Source: Curtobacterium aurantiacum
GTDB taxonomy: Bacteria > Actinomycetota > Actinomycetes > Actinomycetales > Microbacteriaceae
Length of the DNA stretch: 64,000 nucleotides
Assembly (NCBI RefSeq): GCF_018598555.1
Contig: NZ_JAHEWN010000001.1
Location: forward strand, 248,001 to 312,000
Direction: 5' to 3'
Under the pieces are notes generated by a model, which was given only the letters and a program-made list of their open reading frames with translations, searched no databases and had not been told where the DNA came from. Below are positions 33,607-42,307 of this stretch, in pieces; within the stretch, counting starts at the first letter, position 1; each line of letters starts with the position of its first letter. The position numbers were made by a program, and so were the translations under genes.

Positions 33607-33692
33607 GGAGCAGCGATGCTCCGGAACCGGAGCAGCGAAGCTCCGGAACCAGAGCATCGATGCTCCGGGACCGGAGCGCCTTCCGGTGCTCC
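33607..33692. repeat. Four 22-bp palindromic tandem units in the lipoprotein leader
   Basis: Units start at 33607, 33629, 33651 and 33673. The first is GGAGCAGCGATGCTCC plus GGAACC. The others keep the GGAGC...GCTCC arms with small changes. Each can fold into a short hairpin, so the leader of the gene at 33552 would carry four hairpins in a row, between the operator and the start codon. Confidence 0.75.
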
Positions 33693-33785
33693 GTGAGCGC
33701 TCACATTAGCGCTCGCTCCCATCATCCGCCACCCCTTTCGCGTCGGCGTGGAACCGGGTAGCGTTTCCGTCAGGTGAGCGCTCAC
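33693..33785. promoter_or_regulatory. Divergent promoters with two GTGAGCGCTCAC operators
   Basis: Perfect 12-bp palindromes lie at 33693-33704 and 33774-33785. Toward the lipoprotein gene, TAATGT (33703-33708 on the minus strand) is a -10 touching the first operator. Toward the arabinofuranosidase gene, TAGCGT (33759-33764) is a -10 with the second operator 9 bp beyond. The palindrome equals the core of the symmetric lac operator, a LacI-family target. Confidence 0.75.
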
Positions 33786-33868
33786 TTTCGTGACGGCCCG
33801 CTTCGGTTCCCGAACGCGTCCCCACCCGCTCCCCGCACGAACCGCACTGCCACGATCGAAGGAGATCC

Positions 33869-35374
33869 ATGCCCCGCACACACCTCGTCCTCGACGCCGC
33901 GTTCGCCGTGGGGCCGGTGCGACGTCGCCTGTTCGGCGGGTTCGTCGAGCACCTCGGCCGCCACGTCTACGACGGCATCCACGAGCCCGCCCACGAGACC
34001 GCCGACGAGCACGGCTTCCGCAAGGACGTCGTCGAACTCGTCAAGGAGCTCGGCGTCTCCGCCATCCGCTACCCCGGTGGCAACTTCGTCTCCGGCTACA
34101 AGTGGGAGGACGGCGTCGGCCCCGTCGAGCAGCGCCCGCGCCGTCTCGACCTCGCATGGCACTCGACCGAGACGAACGAGGTCGGCCTGCACGAGTTCCA
34201 GCACTGGCTCGACCAGGTCGGCTCCGAGCTCATGCTCGCCGTGAACCTCGGGACCCGCGGCACGCAGGAGGCCATCGAGCTCCTCGAGTACGCGAACATC
34301 GACGCCAGCACCGCGCTGTCCGAGTACCGCCGTTCGAACGGTCGCCAGGAGCCCTTCGGCATCACGATGTGGTGCCTCGGCAACGAGATGGACGGCCCGT
34401 GGCAGCTCGGCCACAAGAACGCCGACGACTACGGCAAGCTCGCGGCCATGACCGCGAAGGCCATGCGGCAGATCCAGCCCGACCTCGAGCTCGTCGCGTG
34501 CGGTTCCTCCGGAGCGTCGATGCCGACGTTCGGCGAGTGGGAGCGCACCGTCCTCGAGCACACCTACGACGACGTCGACTACATCTCCGCGCACGCCTAC
34601 TACGAGGAGGACGACGACCTGCCGTCGTTCCTCGCCTCGGGCGTGAACATGGACCACTTCATCAAGACGGTCACCACGGCCGCCGACCACGTCCAGGCGC
34701 AGAAGAAGTCCGACAAGCGCATCGACATCTCGTTCGACGAGTGGAACGTCTGGTCGATCAAGAAGTGGGAGGCCAAGGCGAAGACCTTCACGCTCGACGA
34801 GTGGCCCGTCGCCCCGCGGCTGCTCGAGGACGTCTACACCGTCGCCGACGCCGTCGTCGTGGGTGGCCTGCTCATCTCGCTGCTCCGCCACGCCGACCGC
34901 GTCGCCTCGGCCTCGCTCGCCCAGCTCGTCAACGTGATCGGCCCGATCATGACCGAGCCCGGCGGCCCGGCCTGGCGCCAGACGACGTTCTTCCCGTTCT
35001 CGGTCACCTCGCGCCTGGCGCAGGGCACGTCGCTGCAGGTCAAGGCCTCCGGTGACACGGTCGACGGTGGCAAGTACGGTGAGGTCCCGGTCGTGGACTC
35101 CGCCGCCACCGTGTCCGAGGACGGCAAGGCCGCGGTGTTCCTGGTGAACCGCCACCCGTCCGAGCCGACGACGGTGACGATCGACCTCGCCGGCATCGGT
35201 GCGTCGGGCGACGTCCACGCCGAGGGCGTCTGGGACGACGACCTGCACGCCGTGAACGACCTGGCGAACACCTCGCGGGTGGGGCTCCGCACGAACGAGT
35301 CGGTCCGTCGCGAGGGCGACACCGTCACGATCGAGCTCCCGCCGGTCTCCTGGACCGCCGTCTCGATCGGCTAG
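33869..35374 (+). CDS. abfA: Alpha-L-arabinofuranosidase, GH51
   Basis: The 501-residue protein starts at an ATG behind GAAGGAG and has no signal peptide, so it is intracellular. GH51 landmarks are RRLFGGFVEHLGRHVYDGI at the N-terminus, the acid/base glutamate in WCLGNEMDGPWQ and the nucleophile glutamate in ISFDEWNVWS. A C-terminal beta-domain follows. It removes terminal alpha-L-arabinofuranose from imported arabino-oligosaccharides. It is divergent from the importer at 30228-33552, with shared operators. Confidence 0.95.
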   Translation: MPRTHLVLDAAFAVGPVRRRLFGGFVEHLGRHVYDGIHEPAHETADEHGFRKDVVELVKELGVSAIRYPGGNFVSGYKWEDGVGPVEQRPRRLDLAWHSTETNEVGLHEFQHWLDQVGSELMLAVNLGTRGTQEAIELLEYANIDASTALSEYRRSNGRQEPFGITMWCLGNEMDGPWQLGHKNADDYGKLAAMTAKAMRQIQPDLELVACGSSGASMPTFGEWERTVLEHTYDDVDYISAHAYYEEDDDLPSFLASGVNMDHFIKTVTTAADHVQAQKKSDKRIDISFDEWNVWSIKKWEAKAKTFTLDEWPVAPRLLEDVYTVADAVVVGGLLISLLRHADRVASASLAQLVNVIGPIMTEPGGPAWRQTTFFPFSVTSRLAQGTSLQVKASGDTVDGGKYGEVPVVDSAATVSEDGKAAVFLVNRHPSEPTTVTIDLAGIGASGDVHAEGVWDDDLHAVNDLANTSRVGLRTNESVRREGDTVTIELPPVSWTAVSIG

Positions 35375-35415
35375 AAGACGCCTCGGCGCACGCCACGGCG
35401 GGCGTCGAGTGAGCA

Positions 35416-35451
35416 CAGGGGACGTCGGGCGCTCGCGCCCGACGTCCCCTG
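35416..35451. terminator. Hairpin terminator after abfA
   Basis: CAGGGGACGTCGGGCGCT and its exact complement abut at 35433/35434, making a 36-bp palindrome 41 bp after the stop codon. It is not of the GGAGGC family. Confidence 0.75.
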
Positions 35452-35468
35452 CTCGTTGCGGCGGGCGG

Positions 35469-35703
35469 GACGGGCGCGAGTGCACGGGGTGGGCGACACC
35501 TCACGGGGTGACGGGCGCGTGGACTGTCGCTGGGCCCGTGACGCGGCCCGCGCGGCGGCCGGGAGGCCCGTGGCGGCCCGGCACCGCGCCTCCCGTCCGG
35601 GGCGTGCGCGAGTTCACGGGCTGGGCGACAGTTCACGGGGCCGTGCACGCGTGAGGTGTCGGTGAGCGCGAAACGCGCGCCGCGCGCCGCGCGCCGCGGC
35701 GCG
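35469..35703. repeat. Gene-free repeat region between abfA and a LacI gene
   Basis: The 330-bp gap contains an imperfect direct repeat of about 38 bp (near 35474-35512 and 35607-35645, both with CACGGG and TGGGCGACA). Between the two copies lies a decayed family-1 hairpin (35557-35598: GGGAGGCCCGTGG / GCGCCTCCCGTCC, inner part no longer paired). The last 35 bases are a GC-only CGCGCCG run. No gene is seen. Confidence 0.55.
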
Positions 35704-35704
35704 G

Positions 35705-36736
35705 TCAGCGCGCGGGCGGCGCCGCCGTGCTCGCGCGCTCGACGAGCCGCACCGGCACCAGGTCGGCCGCGACACTGACCGGCTCACCGTCGATCTGGGC
35801 GAGCAGGTTCGCGACCGCTCGGCGGCCGACCTCGTCGAAGGACTGGTGGACGGTGGTCAGCGGCGGCCAGAACGAGTCGGACTCGGGGGAGTCGTCGAAC
35901 CCCACCACGCTGAGCGACGACGGTACCGGGCGACCGGACTCGTGTGCGGCGCGCAGGACCCCGAGCGCGGTCTGGTCGTTGGCGGCGAACACCGCGGTGA
36001 TCTCCGGGCGTGCGGCGATCTCGAGCCCGGCCTCGTACCCGTGCTCGGTGGTCCAGCCGCCGCGGAACACCGGCGGGACGGGGCGGCCGGCGCGCGACAG
36101 GGTGTCCTCCCACGCGGCGAGTCGACGGGCCGCCGAGTACGACGACTCCGGACCGGCCACGTGCCAGACCGTCTCGTGCCCCAGGTCGAGCAGGTGCTGG
36201 GTGGCCTGGCGGGCGCCGTCGGCCTGGTCGGTGTCGATCGCGGGGTGGTCGGTGCTGCCGGTGGAGTCCACGATGACCATGGGCACGCCGTCGGGCAGCA
36301 CGACCTCGGCGGTGTCGATGATGTGCGACTCGATGATGATCACGACGCCGTCGACGGCCTGTTCGTGCAGGCGTGAGAACGCGGAGCGGACGCCCGCCTC
36401 GGTGCGCGAGGCCATCGGCAGCAGGGTGATCGTGAAGTCGGCGACCCCGGCGGCGTCGGCGATCGCCTCGAGCGTGCGCATGTTGCCGAAGGACGCGAGC
36501 GTGAACATGATCACGCCGATGGTGCGGAAGCGGCCGGAGCGCAGAGCCCGGGCCGCCCGGTTCGGGCGGTAGCCGAGGGAGTCCATCGCGCGCTGGACGC
36601 GGTCGCGGGTCTCCGGGCTGACGTTGTCGAAGCCCCGGGCGACGCGCGAGACCGTCTGCATCGACACCCCGGCCGCGTCGGCGACGGCGGCCATCGAGGG
36701 GGCGCGGCGGGTGCCGGCGGGGGACTCCATCGTCAC
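35705..36736 (-). CDS. LacI-family regulator of the adjacent sugar importer/beta-galactosidase operon
   Basis: This is a 343-residue regulator. I chose the GTG at 36736 because AAGGAG lies 7 nt upstream. The HTH reads MAAVADAAGVSMQTVSRVA, with the Met-Gln pair and later arginine at the recognition positions, and the hinge helix is RAARALRSGR. A periplasmic-binding-type sensor domain follows (VVGFDDSPESDSFWPPLTTV). Two TGTTGACGT-type sites lie before it, in the divergent gap with the ABC operon. It therefore probably represses itself and that operon; the inducer may be a galactoside, from the GH35 gene. Confidence 0.9.
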   Translation of the reverse strand: MTMESPAGTRRAPSMAAVADAAGVSMQTVSRVARGFDNVSPETRDRVQRAMDSLGYRPNRAARALRSGRFRTIGVIMFTLASFGNMRTLEAIADAAGVADFTITLLPMASRTEAGVRSAFSRLHEQAVDGVVIIIESHIIDTAEVVLPDGVPMVIVDSTGSTDHPAIDTDQADGARQATQHLLDLGHETVWHVAGPESSYSAARRLAAWEDTLSRAGRPVPPVFRGGWTTEHGYEAGLEIAARPEITAVFAANDQTALGVLRAAHESGRPVPSSLSVVGFDDSPESDSFWPPLTTVHQSFDEVGRRAVANLLAQIDGEPVSVAADLVPVRLVERASTAAPPAR

Positions 36737-36793
36737 GCTGGCGCTCCTTCCGGATCGAGGGGCCGTGCGGTCGGCCTCCCCGGACGCTAGTGC

Positions 36794-36845
36794 ATGTTGA
36801 CGTTGCCATGCTATCGTCGCGTCGTTCGATGTTGACGTCAACATC
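36794..36845. promoter_or_regulatory. LacI-type operators in the divergent gap
   Basis: A perfect 18-bp palindrome GATGTTGACGTCAACATC lies at 36828-36845 and a half-matching ATGTTGACGTTGCCAT at 36794-36809. The centres are about 35 bp apart. They differ from the GTGAGCGCTCAC sites, so a separate regulator is expected. Confidence 0.65.
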
Positions 36846-36926
36846 GGTGACCGCCCGGACGCCCTGATCCGGCCCGGGCCGAGCTGCCGACATCGACCGC
36901 CCGAACGCAGCAGACGAAGGAGTCAC

Positions 36927-37871
36927 ATGAGCACGCTCGCAGCGCGCCCCGGTGAGGCAGCACCGCGCCCCACCGCCGAGCGCCCCGCCGGCCGGCGCCC
37001 CAAGCCGCGGGGTCGGTTCACCGGCTGGCTGTTCGTCGGCCCGTTCGTCGTCGTCCTGGTCCTGATGCTCATCGTGCCGATCGGCTACGCGCTCTGGCTC
37101 AGCCTGTTCCGCGACCAGCTCATCGGCGGCAACCAGTTCGTCTGGTTCGCCAACTACGTGCAGCTCTTCCAGGACGCCAAGTTCTGGTCCGGCTTCGGTC
37201 GGGTCGCGATCTTCCTGGTCGTCCAGGTGCCGATCATGCTCGGTCTCGCGCTCGTCGCCGCCCTGGCACTCGACAGCGCCCGACTGTGGGGGACGAGCTT
37301 CTTCCGCATCGCGGTGTTCCTGCCCTACGCCGTCCCCGGAGTCGTCGCCGCCCTGATCTGGGGCTTCATCTACGGGAACCAGTTCGGTCTGACGGGCGCC
37401 GCGAACGACGCCCTCGGCATCGACCTGCTGCAGCCGTTCAGCCCGAGCTGGGTCCTCACGTCGATCGGCAACGTGGTCACGTGGGAGTTCCTCGGCTACA
37501 ACATGCTGATCTTCTACGCCGCACTCCGCACCGTCCCCGGTGAGCTGTACGAGGCGGCCGAGCTCGACGGTGCCGGCCCGATGCGCACGGTGTTCTCGAT
37601 CAAGCTCCCGGCGCTCCGCGGCCCGATGGTCATCGCCACGATCTTCTCGATCATCGGTAGCTTCCAGCTCTTCAACGAGCCGAACCTGCTCAAGACGCTC
37701 GCCCCGAACGTCATCGGCAGCGCCTTCACCCCGAACATGTACGCCTACTCGCTGTCCTTCAGCGGCCAGCAGTTCAACTACTCCGCCACGGTCGCGATCG
37801 TGATGGGCGTGATCACCGCGGTGATCGCCTACGTCGTCCAGGTCCGCGGCACCCGCGAGGAGAACCGATGA
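36927..37871 (+). CDS. Carbohydrate ABC transporter permease (MalF/CUT1 type)
   Basis: The 314-residue permease has six helices starting FTGWLFVGPFVVVLVLMLIV and the EAA loop LYEAAELDGAGPMRTVFSIK. GAAGGAG precedes the ATG. It is first in a four-gene operon of two permeases, a binding protein and a beta-galactosidase. As in the other CUT1 systems here, no ATPase gene is nearby. Confidence 0.9.
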   Translation: MSTLAARPGEAAPRPTAERPAGRRPKPRGRFTGWLFVGPFVVVLVLMLIVPIGYALWLSLFRDQLIGGNQFVWFANYVQLFQDAKFWSGFGRVAIFLVVQVPIMLGLALVAALALDSARLWGTSFFRIAVFLPYAVPGVVAALIWGFIYGNQFGLTGAANDALGIDLLQPFSPSWVLTSIGNVVTWEFLGYNMLIFYAALRTVPGELYEAAELDGAGPMRTVFSIKLPALRGPMVIATIFSIIGSFQLFNEPNLLKTLAPNVIGSAFTPNMYAYSLSFSGQQFNYSATVAIVMGVITAVIAYVVQVRGTREENR

Positions 37872-38839
37872 GCACCATCCAGCACCCCGCCGGGCCCGCA
37901 GCGGCCACGGTGACCGAGGCGACCACGACGCAACGTGCGCCGCGCACCCGCTCGATCCGCGCCTCCCGGCAGCTCCGCACCGCGGAAGGCGGACGCAAGC
38001 CGAAGCGTTCCGGCCTGCTCACCGCGGTCATGGTCGTCTTCGTCGTGTACTCGTTCGCGCCGCTGTTCTACCTGCTCGTGAACAGCACGAAGACGCAGGC
38101 GTCGCTGCTCTCCACGTTCGGTCTGTGGTTCGGCGGGGACTTCAACCTCTGGCAGAACATCGTCGACACGCTGACGTACAACGACGGCATCTTCCTGCAG
38201 TGGTTCGGCAACACGCTGCTCTACGTCGTCGTCGGTGCCGGCGGGGCCACCCTGCTCGCCACCGTCGCGGGCTACGGCATGGCGAAGTTCCAGTTCCCCG
38301 GTCGCCGCGCGGTCTTCGCCGTCGTCCTCGGGGCCATCGCGGTCCCCGGTACGGCCCTGGCGGTCCCGACCTTCCTGCTGTTCTCGCAGGTCGGCCTGAC
38401 CAACACCCCGTGGGCGATCATCCTGCCCTCGCTGATCAGCCCGTTCGGCATGTACCTGATCTGGACCTACGCGGTGGACGCGATCCCGGCCGAACTGCTC
38501 GAGGCCGCCCGCATGGACGGCGCCGGTGAGTTCCGGATCTTCTTCACGATCGCGCTCCGCCTGCTCGCGCCCGGTGTCGTCACCGTCCTGCTGTTCGCGG
38601 TCGTCGCCACCTGGAACAACTACTTCCTGCCGCTCATCATGCTGAGCGATCCGAAGTGGTACCCGCTGACGGTCGGCCTGAACCAGTGGAACGCGCAGGC
38701 CACCGGGTCCGGCGCGCAGCCGATCTACAACCTCGTCGTCACGGGATCGCTCCTCACGATCATCCCGATCGTGGTCGCGTTCCTCTTCCTCCAGCGCTTC
38801 TGGCAGTCCGGCCTCGCGGCCGGGTCGGTCAAGGCCTGA
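37868..38839 (+). CDS. Carbohydrate ABC transporter permease (MalG/CUT1 type)
   Basis: The 323-residue permease overlaps the previous stop (ATGA). A long basic cytoplasmic N-terminus precedes six helices. The EAA loop is LLEAARMDGAGEFRIFFTIA and the end is SGLAAGSVKA. It forms the channel with the permease at 36927. Confidence 0.9.
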   Translation: MSTIQHPAGPAAATVTEATTTQRAPRTRSIRASRQLRTAEGGRKPKRSGLLTAVMVVFVVYSFAPLFYLLVNSTKTQASLLSTFGLWFGGDFNLWQNIVDTLTYNDGIFLQWFGNTLLYVVVGAGGATLLATVAGYGMAKFQFPGRRAVFAVVLGAIAVPGTALAVPTFLLFSQVGLTNTPWAIILPSLISPFGMYLIWTYAVDAIPAELLEAARMDGAGEFRIFFTIALRLLAPGVVTVLLFAVVATWNNYFLPLIMLSDPKWYPLTVGLNQWNAQATGSGAQPIYNLVVTGSLLTIIPIVVAFLFLQRFWQSGLAAGSVKA

Positions 38840-38845
38840 TCCCTT

Positions 38846-38887
38846 GGACGGGAGGCCCGTGGCGACCCCGCCCCTGTCCTCCGGTCC
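38846..38887. repeat. Decayed family-1 palindrome inside an operon
   Basis: GGACGGGAGGCCCGTGGCGA is an intact left arm, but the right side (CCCGCCCCTGTCCTCCGGTCC) pairs only partly. It lies between the second permease and the binding-protein gene of one operon. An intact terminator there would be harmful, which may explain the decay. Confidence 0.55.
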
Positions 38888-38935
38888 GGCACACAGCAGC
38901 ACCACCCCCTCCACGAAGAAGTGAAAGGCACTCCC

Positions 38936-40270
38936 ATGAACAAGCGTCTCCGGCGCGGGCTCAGCGCCCTCGCCATCGGCGTCACCGCCGCGATCGCCCT
39001 CGCCGCGTGCGCCTCCGGCGGCTCCGGCTCCGGCGGATCGGCCGACGACATCGACAAGGCCCTGCAGGACGGTGGCACCCTGACCTACTGGTCGTGGACC
39101 CCGTCGGCGAAGGCCCAGGTCGCCGCGTTCGAGAAGCAGTACCCCAAGGTGAAGGTCAAGCTCGTCAACGCCGGCACCGGTGCCGACCAGTACACGAAGC
39201 TGCAGAACACGATCAAGGCCGGCTCGGGCGCCCCAGACGTCGCCCAGGTCGAGTACTACGCCCTGCCGCAGTTCGCCCTGTCCGAGTCGCTGCTCGACCT
39301 GTCGAGCTACGGCTTCGACTCGCTCGAGAAGGACTTCGCGAAGAGCACCTGGAGGTCGGTGTCGATCGACGGCAAGGTCTACGGCCTGCCGCAGGACTCC
39401 GGCCCCATGGCGCTGTTCTACAACAAGAAGGTCTTCGACGAGCACGACATCGCCGTGCCGAAGACGTGGGACGAGTACGTCACCGCGGCCAAGAAGCTGC
39501 ACGAGGCGGACCCGAAGGCCTACATCGCGGCGGACTCCGGCGACGCCGGCTTCACCACGAGCATGATCGCCCAGGCCGGTGGCACCCCCTTCACCACCGA
39601 CGGTGACAAGGTGACCATCAACCTGCAGGACGAGGGCACCAAGAAGTGGACGAGCACCTGGAACGAGCTCGTCGAGCAGGGCCTGCTGTCGAAGACGGTC
39701 GGCTGGACCGACGACTGGTACAAGCAGCTCGGCAACGGCGAGATCGCCACGATGATCACCGGCGCCTGGATGCCCGGCAACCTGGAGTCCGGCGTCGCCC
39801 AGGCCTCCGGTGACTGGCGCGTCGCCCCGATGCCGACCTACGACGGTGGCGCCGCCCAGACCGCGAACAACGGCGGCAGCGCCCAGGTCGTCATGAAGCA
39901 GTCGAAGAACCCGGCACTCGCCGCGGGCTTCCTCAAGTGGCTGAACTCCTCGAAGGAGTCGACGAAGGTCTTCATGGAGTCCGGCGGCTTCCCGTCGACC
40001 ACCGCTGACCTCGACTCGGCGGCCTTCCTCGACGAGAAGCCGGAGTACTTCGGCGGCCAGCAGATCAACAAGGTGCTCGTCGACGCGTCGAAGTCCTCGG
40101 ACAACGACTTCACCTACCTGCCGTACCAGGTGTACGCGAACAGCGTCTACGCCGACACCGTCGGTCAGGCGTACGAGAACGGCACCTCGCTCGACGCCGG
40201 TCTCGAGGCGTGGCAGAAGGCCCTCGCCAAGTACGGCGAGGACCAGGGCTTCACCGTCTCGTCGAAGTAG
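38936..40270 (+). CDS. Sugar ABC transporter substrate-binding lipoprotein
   Basis: This 444-residue protein has a lipobox ALAAC (Cys25) and a Gly/Ser linker. The family 1 binding fold is visible in LTYWSWTPSAKAQVAAFEKQ, YYALPQFALSESLLDLSSYG and MALFYNKKVFDEHDI. The ATG at 38936 has AAAGG upstream. It follows the permeases rather than preceding them, which is not the usual order. Its partner glycosidase, a beta-galactosidase, lies next, so a galactoside ligand is likely. Confidence 0.9.
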   Translation: MNKRLRRGLSALAIGVTAAIALAACASGGSGSGGSADDIDKALQDGGTLTYWSWTPSAKAQVAAFEKQYPKVKVKLVNAGTGADQYTKLQNTIKAGSGAPDVAQVEYYALPQFALSESLLDLSSYGFDSLEKDFAKSTWRSVSIDGKVYGLPQDSGPMALFYNKKVFDEHDIAVPKTWDEYVTAAKKLHEADPKAYIAADSGDAGFTTSMIAQAGGTPFTTDGDKVTINLQDEGTKKWTSTWNELVEQGLLSKTVGWTDDWYKQLGNGEIATMITGAWMPGNLESGVAQASGDWRVAPMPTYDGGAAQTANNGGSAQVVMKQSKNPALAAGFLKWLNSSKESTKVFMESGGFPSTTADLDSAAFLDEKPEYFGGQQINKVLVDASKSSDNDFTYLPYQVYANSVYADTVGQAYENGTSLDAGLEAWQKALAKYGEDQGFTVSSK

Positions 40271-40285
40271 TTCGACAGCATCCCC

Positions 40286-40319
40286 GCGGGGCCGTGCGGA
40301 CACGTCCGCACGGCCCCGC
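40286..40319 (+). terminator. Intra-operon hairpin after the binding-protein gene
   Basis: A 15-bp perfect stem (GCGGGGCCGTGCGGA and complement) with a CACG loop starts 15 bp after the stop. The beta-galactosidase gene begins 55 bp further on, so the hairpin may partly terminate transcription or protect the upstream message 3' end. Confidence 0.65.
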
Positions 40320-40374
40320 TCCACGCCTGGCCCGGCTCCACGCCCGGCCTGGCCGGCAACGAAAGAATGACACC

Positions 40375-42204
40375 ATGCGCTTCGCCATCGGCGACACCGA
40401 CTTCCTGCTCGACGGCGAGCCGCACCGGGTCCTGTCCGGCGCGATCCACTACTTCCGCGTGCACCCCGACCTGTGGGCCGACCGGATCCGCAAGGCGAAG
40501 CTGATGGGCCTCAACACCATCGAGACCTACGTCGCCTGGAACGCGCACGCGCCGTCGCCCGGGGTGTTCGACCTGTCGGGTGGCCTGGACCTCGGCCGCT
40601 TCCTCGACCTGATCGCCGCCGAGGGCATGCACGCCATCGTCCGCCCGGGCCCCTACATCTGTGCCGAGTGGACGAACGGCGGTCTGCCGTACTGGCTCTT
40701 CGCCGACGGCTCCGTGGGCGTCCGACGCAACGAGCCCGGGTTCCTCGCAGCGGTCCAGACGTACCTGCAGCAGCTGGCCCCCGTGCTGGTCCCGCGACAG
40801 ATCGACCAGGGCGGGCCCGTCGTCCTGGTGCAGGTCGAGAACGAGTACGGCGCCTACGGCTCCGACCCCGAGTACCTGCGCGCACTCGAGCAGATGCACC
40901 GCGACATCGGGCTCACCGTCCCCTTCACGAGCGTCGACCAGCCGATGGGCACGATGCTCGAGGACGGCTCGCTGCCGTCGCTGCACAAGACCGGATCGTT
41001 CGGCTCACGCTCCGCCGCCCGGCTCGAGCGCCTGCGGCAGGCCCAGCCGACCGGGCCCCTGATGTGCTCGGAGTTCTGGGACGGCTGGTTCGACAGCTGG
41101 GGCGAGCACCACCACACCACGCCGGCGTCCGCCAGCGCCGAGGACCTCGACGTCCTGCTCGCCGCCGGCGGCTCGGTCAACATCTACATGTTCCACGGCG
41201 GGACGAACTTCGGCTTCACCAACGGCGCGAACGACAAGGGCGTCTACCGCCCGATCGCGACGTCGTACGACTACGACGCCCCGCTCGACGAGGCCGGTCG
41301 GCCGACGGAGAAGTTCCACGCCTTCCGCGCGGTGATCGCGCGCTACGCGCCCGTCCCGCCGCTGCCCGCAACGATGGAGCCGGGTGGGTCGGGTCGGCTC
41401 ACGTCCGGCGCGTCGAACGGAGTCGGTCTGGAGGCCCGGATCACCCCCGCCACGGACCTCGCCGTCCGCCTGGACCGGGTCGCGTCGCTCCGCTCCCTGC
41501 TGCCCACGCTCACGACGTGGTCCGCGCACGACGAGCCGCCGACCTTCGACGCCCTCGGGGCCGCGAGCGGCTTCGTCGCGTACCGCGCCGAGGTCGACCT
41601 GCCCGCCGGAGGGGTGCTGACCGTCGGTACCGAGGTGCGCGACCGCGCGATCGTGTCGGTCGACGGTGTCGTCGTCGGGGTCCTGGAGCGCGAACACCAC
41701 GACCGTGCCGTCACCCTGCCGCCGGTGACCTGCACGCTCGAGCTCCTCGTCGAGGACCAGGGCCGCGTGGACTACGGCGTCCGCATCGGGGAGCCGAAGG
41801 GCCTGATCGGGGGTGTCTCGATCGACGGGGTGCCGGTGGCCCGGTGGACCGTGTCGCCGCTCGCACTCGACCCACTCGCCCCGGCCGCGCTGTCGGCGCT
41901 GTCCGAGGTCGCTCCGACCGGTGGCAACGTGCTCGCCGGGCCGACGTTCGCCGCTGGTTCGTTCGAGCTCGACACCGTCGACGACCGGTACCTGTCGCTC
42001 GACGGATTCCGGAAGGGTGTCGCCTGGGTCAACGGGTTCTGCCTCGGTCGGTACTGGTCGCGAGGCCCGCAGCAGACCCTGGCGATCCCGGGTCCGGTGC
42101 TCCGCCACGGTCGCAACGAGCTCGTCGTGCTCGAACTGCACGCCGCCGCGTCCCGCACCGCGTGCCTGCTCGTCGAGCCCGACCTGGGGCACACCGAGGC
42201 CTAG
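40375..42204 (+). CDS. Beta-galactosidase, GH35
   Basis: The 609-residue protein starts MRFAIGDTDFLLDGEPHRVL. The catalytic barrel has SGAIHYFRVHPDLWADRI, the acid/base glutamate in VQVENEYGAYG and the nucleophile in CSEFWDGWFDSWG. C-terminal beta-domains end with RYWSRGPQQT. There is no signal peptide, so it acts on imported galactosides, possibly from galactan or arabinogalactan. The ribosome site is weak (GAAAGA). Confidence 0.93.
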   Translation: MRFAIGDTDFLLDGEPHRVLSGAIHYFRVHPDLWADRIRKAKLMGLNTIETYVAWNAHAPSPGVFDLSGGLDLGRFLDLIAAEGMHAIVRPGPYICAEWTNGGLPYWLFADGSVGVRRNEPGFLAAVQTYLQQLAPVLVPRQIDQGGPVVLVQVENEYGAYGSDPEYLRALEQMHRDIGLTVPFTSVDQPMGTMLEDGSLPSLHKTGSFGSRSAARLERLRQAQPTGPLMCSEFWDGWFDSWGEHHHTTPASASAEDLDVLLAAGGSVNIYMFHGGTNFGFTNGANDKGVYRPIATSYDYDAPLDEAGRPTEKFHAFRAVIARYAPVPPLPATMEPGGSGRLTSGASNGVGLEARITPATDLAVRLDRVASLRSLLPTLTTWSAHDEPPTFDALGAASGFVAYRAEVDLPAGGVLTVGTEVRDRAIVSVDGVVVGVLEREHHDRAVTLPPVTCTLELLVEDQGRVDYGVRIGEPKGLIGGVSIDGVPVARWTVSPLALDPLAPAALSALSEVAPTGGNVLAGPTFAAGSFELDTVDDRYLSLDGFRKGVAWVNGFCLGRYWSRGPQQTLAIPGPVLRHGRNELVVLELHAAASRTACLLVEPDLGHTEA

Positions 42205-42216
42205 TCGGGCGCGCGG

Positions 42217-42289
42217 CCTGGTCGAATCAGGCGTACCTGGTCGAATCGGGCGTACCTGGTCGGAAGTTTCGACCAGGTACGCCCGATTC
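42217..42289. repeat. 19-bp tandem repeat plus perfect 20-bp hairpin, second copy of the GGTACGCCCG family
   Basis: CCTGGTCGAATCAGGCGTA (42217-42235) and a near copy (42236-42254) repeat in tandem. The second runs into the left arm GAATCGGGCGTACCTGGTCG (42243-42262) of a perfect 20-bp stem with right arm 42270-42289 and loop GAAGTTT. The complement carries GGTACGCCCG and CGAAACTTCCGA, matching the elements at 29891-30114. It lies just after the beta-galactosidase stop and probably terminates it. Confidence 0.75.
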
Positions 42290-42307
42290 TGCTTCCCAGC
42301 GCGGGCG

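Noticed and set aside
33607..33692. Possible CRISPR array
   Set aside because: The units are contiguous with no unique spacers between them and no cas gene is near. It is a tandem palindromic repeat.
30643..33696. Plus-strand open frame of about 1000 codons
   Set aside because: It covers three minus-strand transporter genes with clear signal peptide, helices and EAA loops. The predicted protein has no sensible composition.
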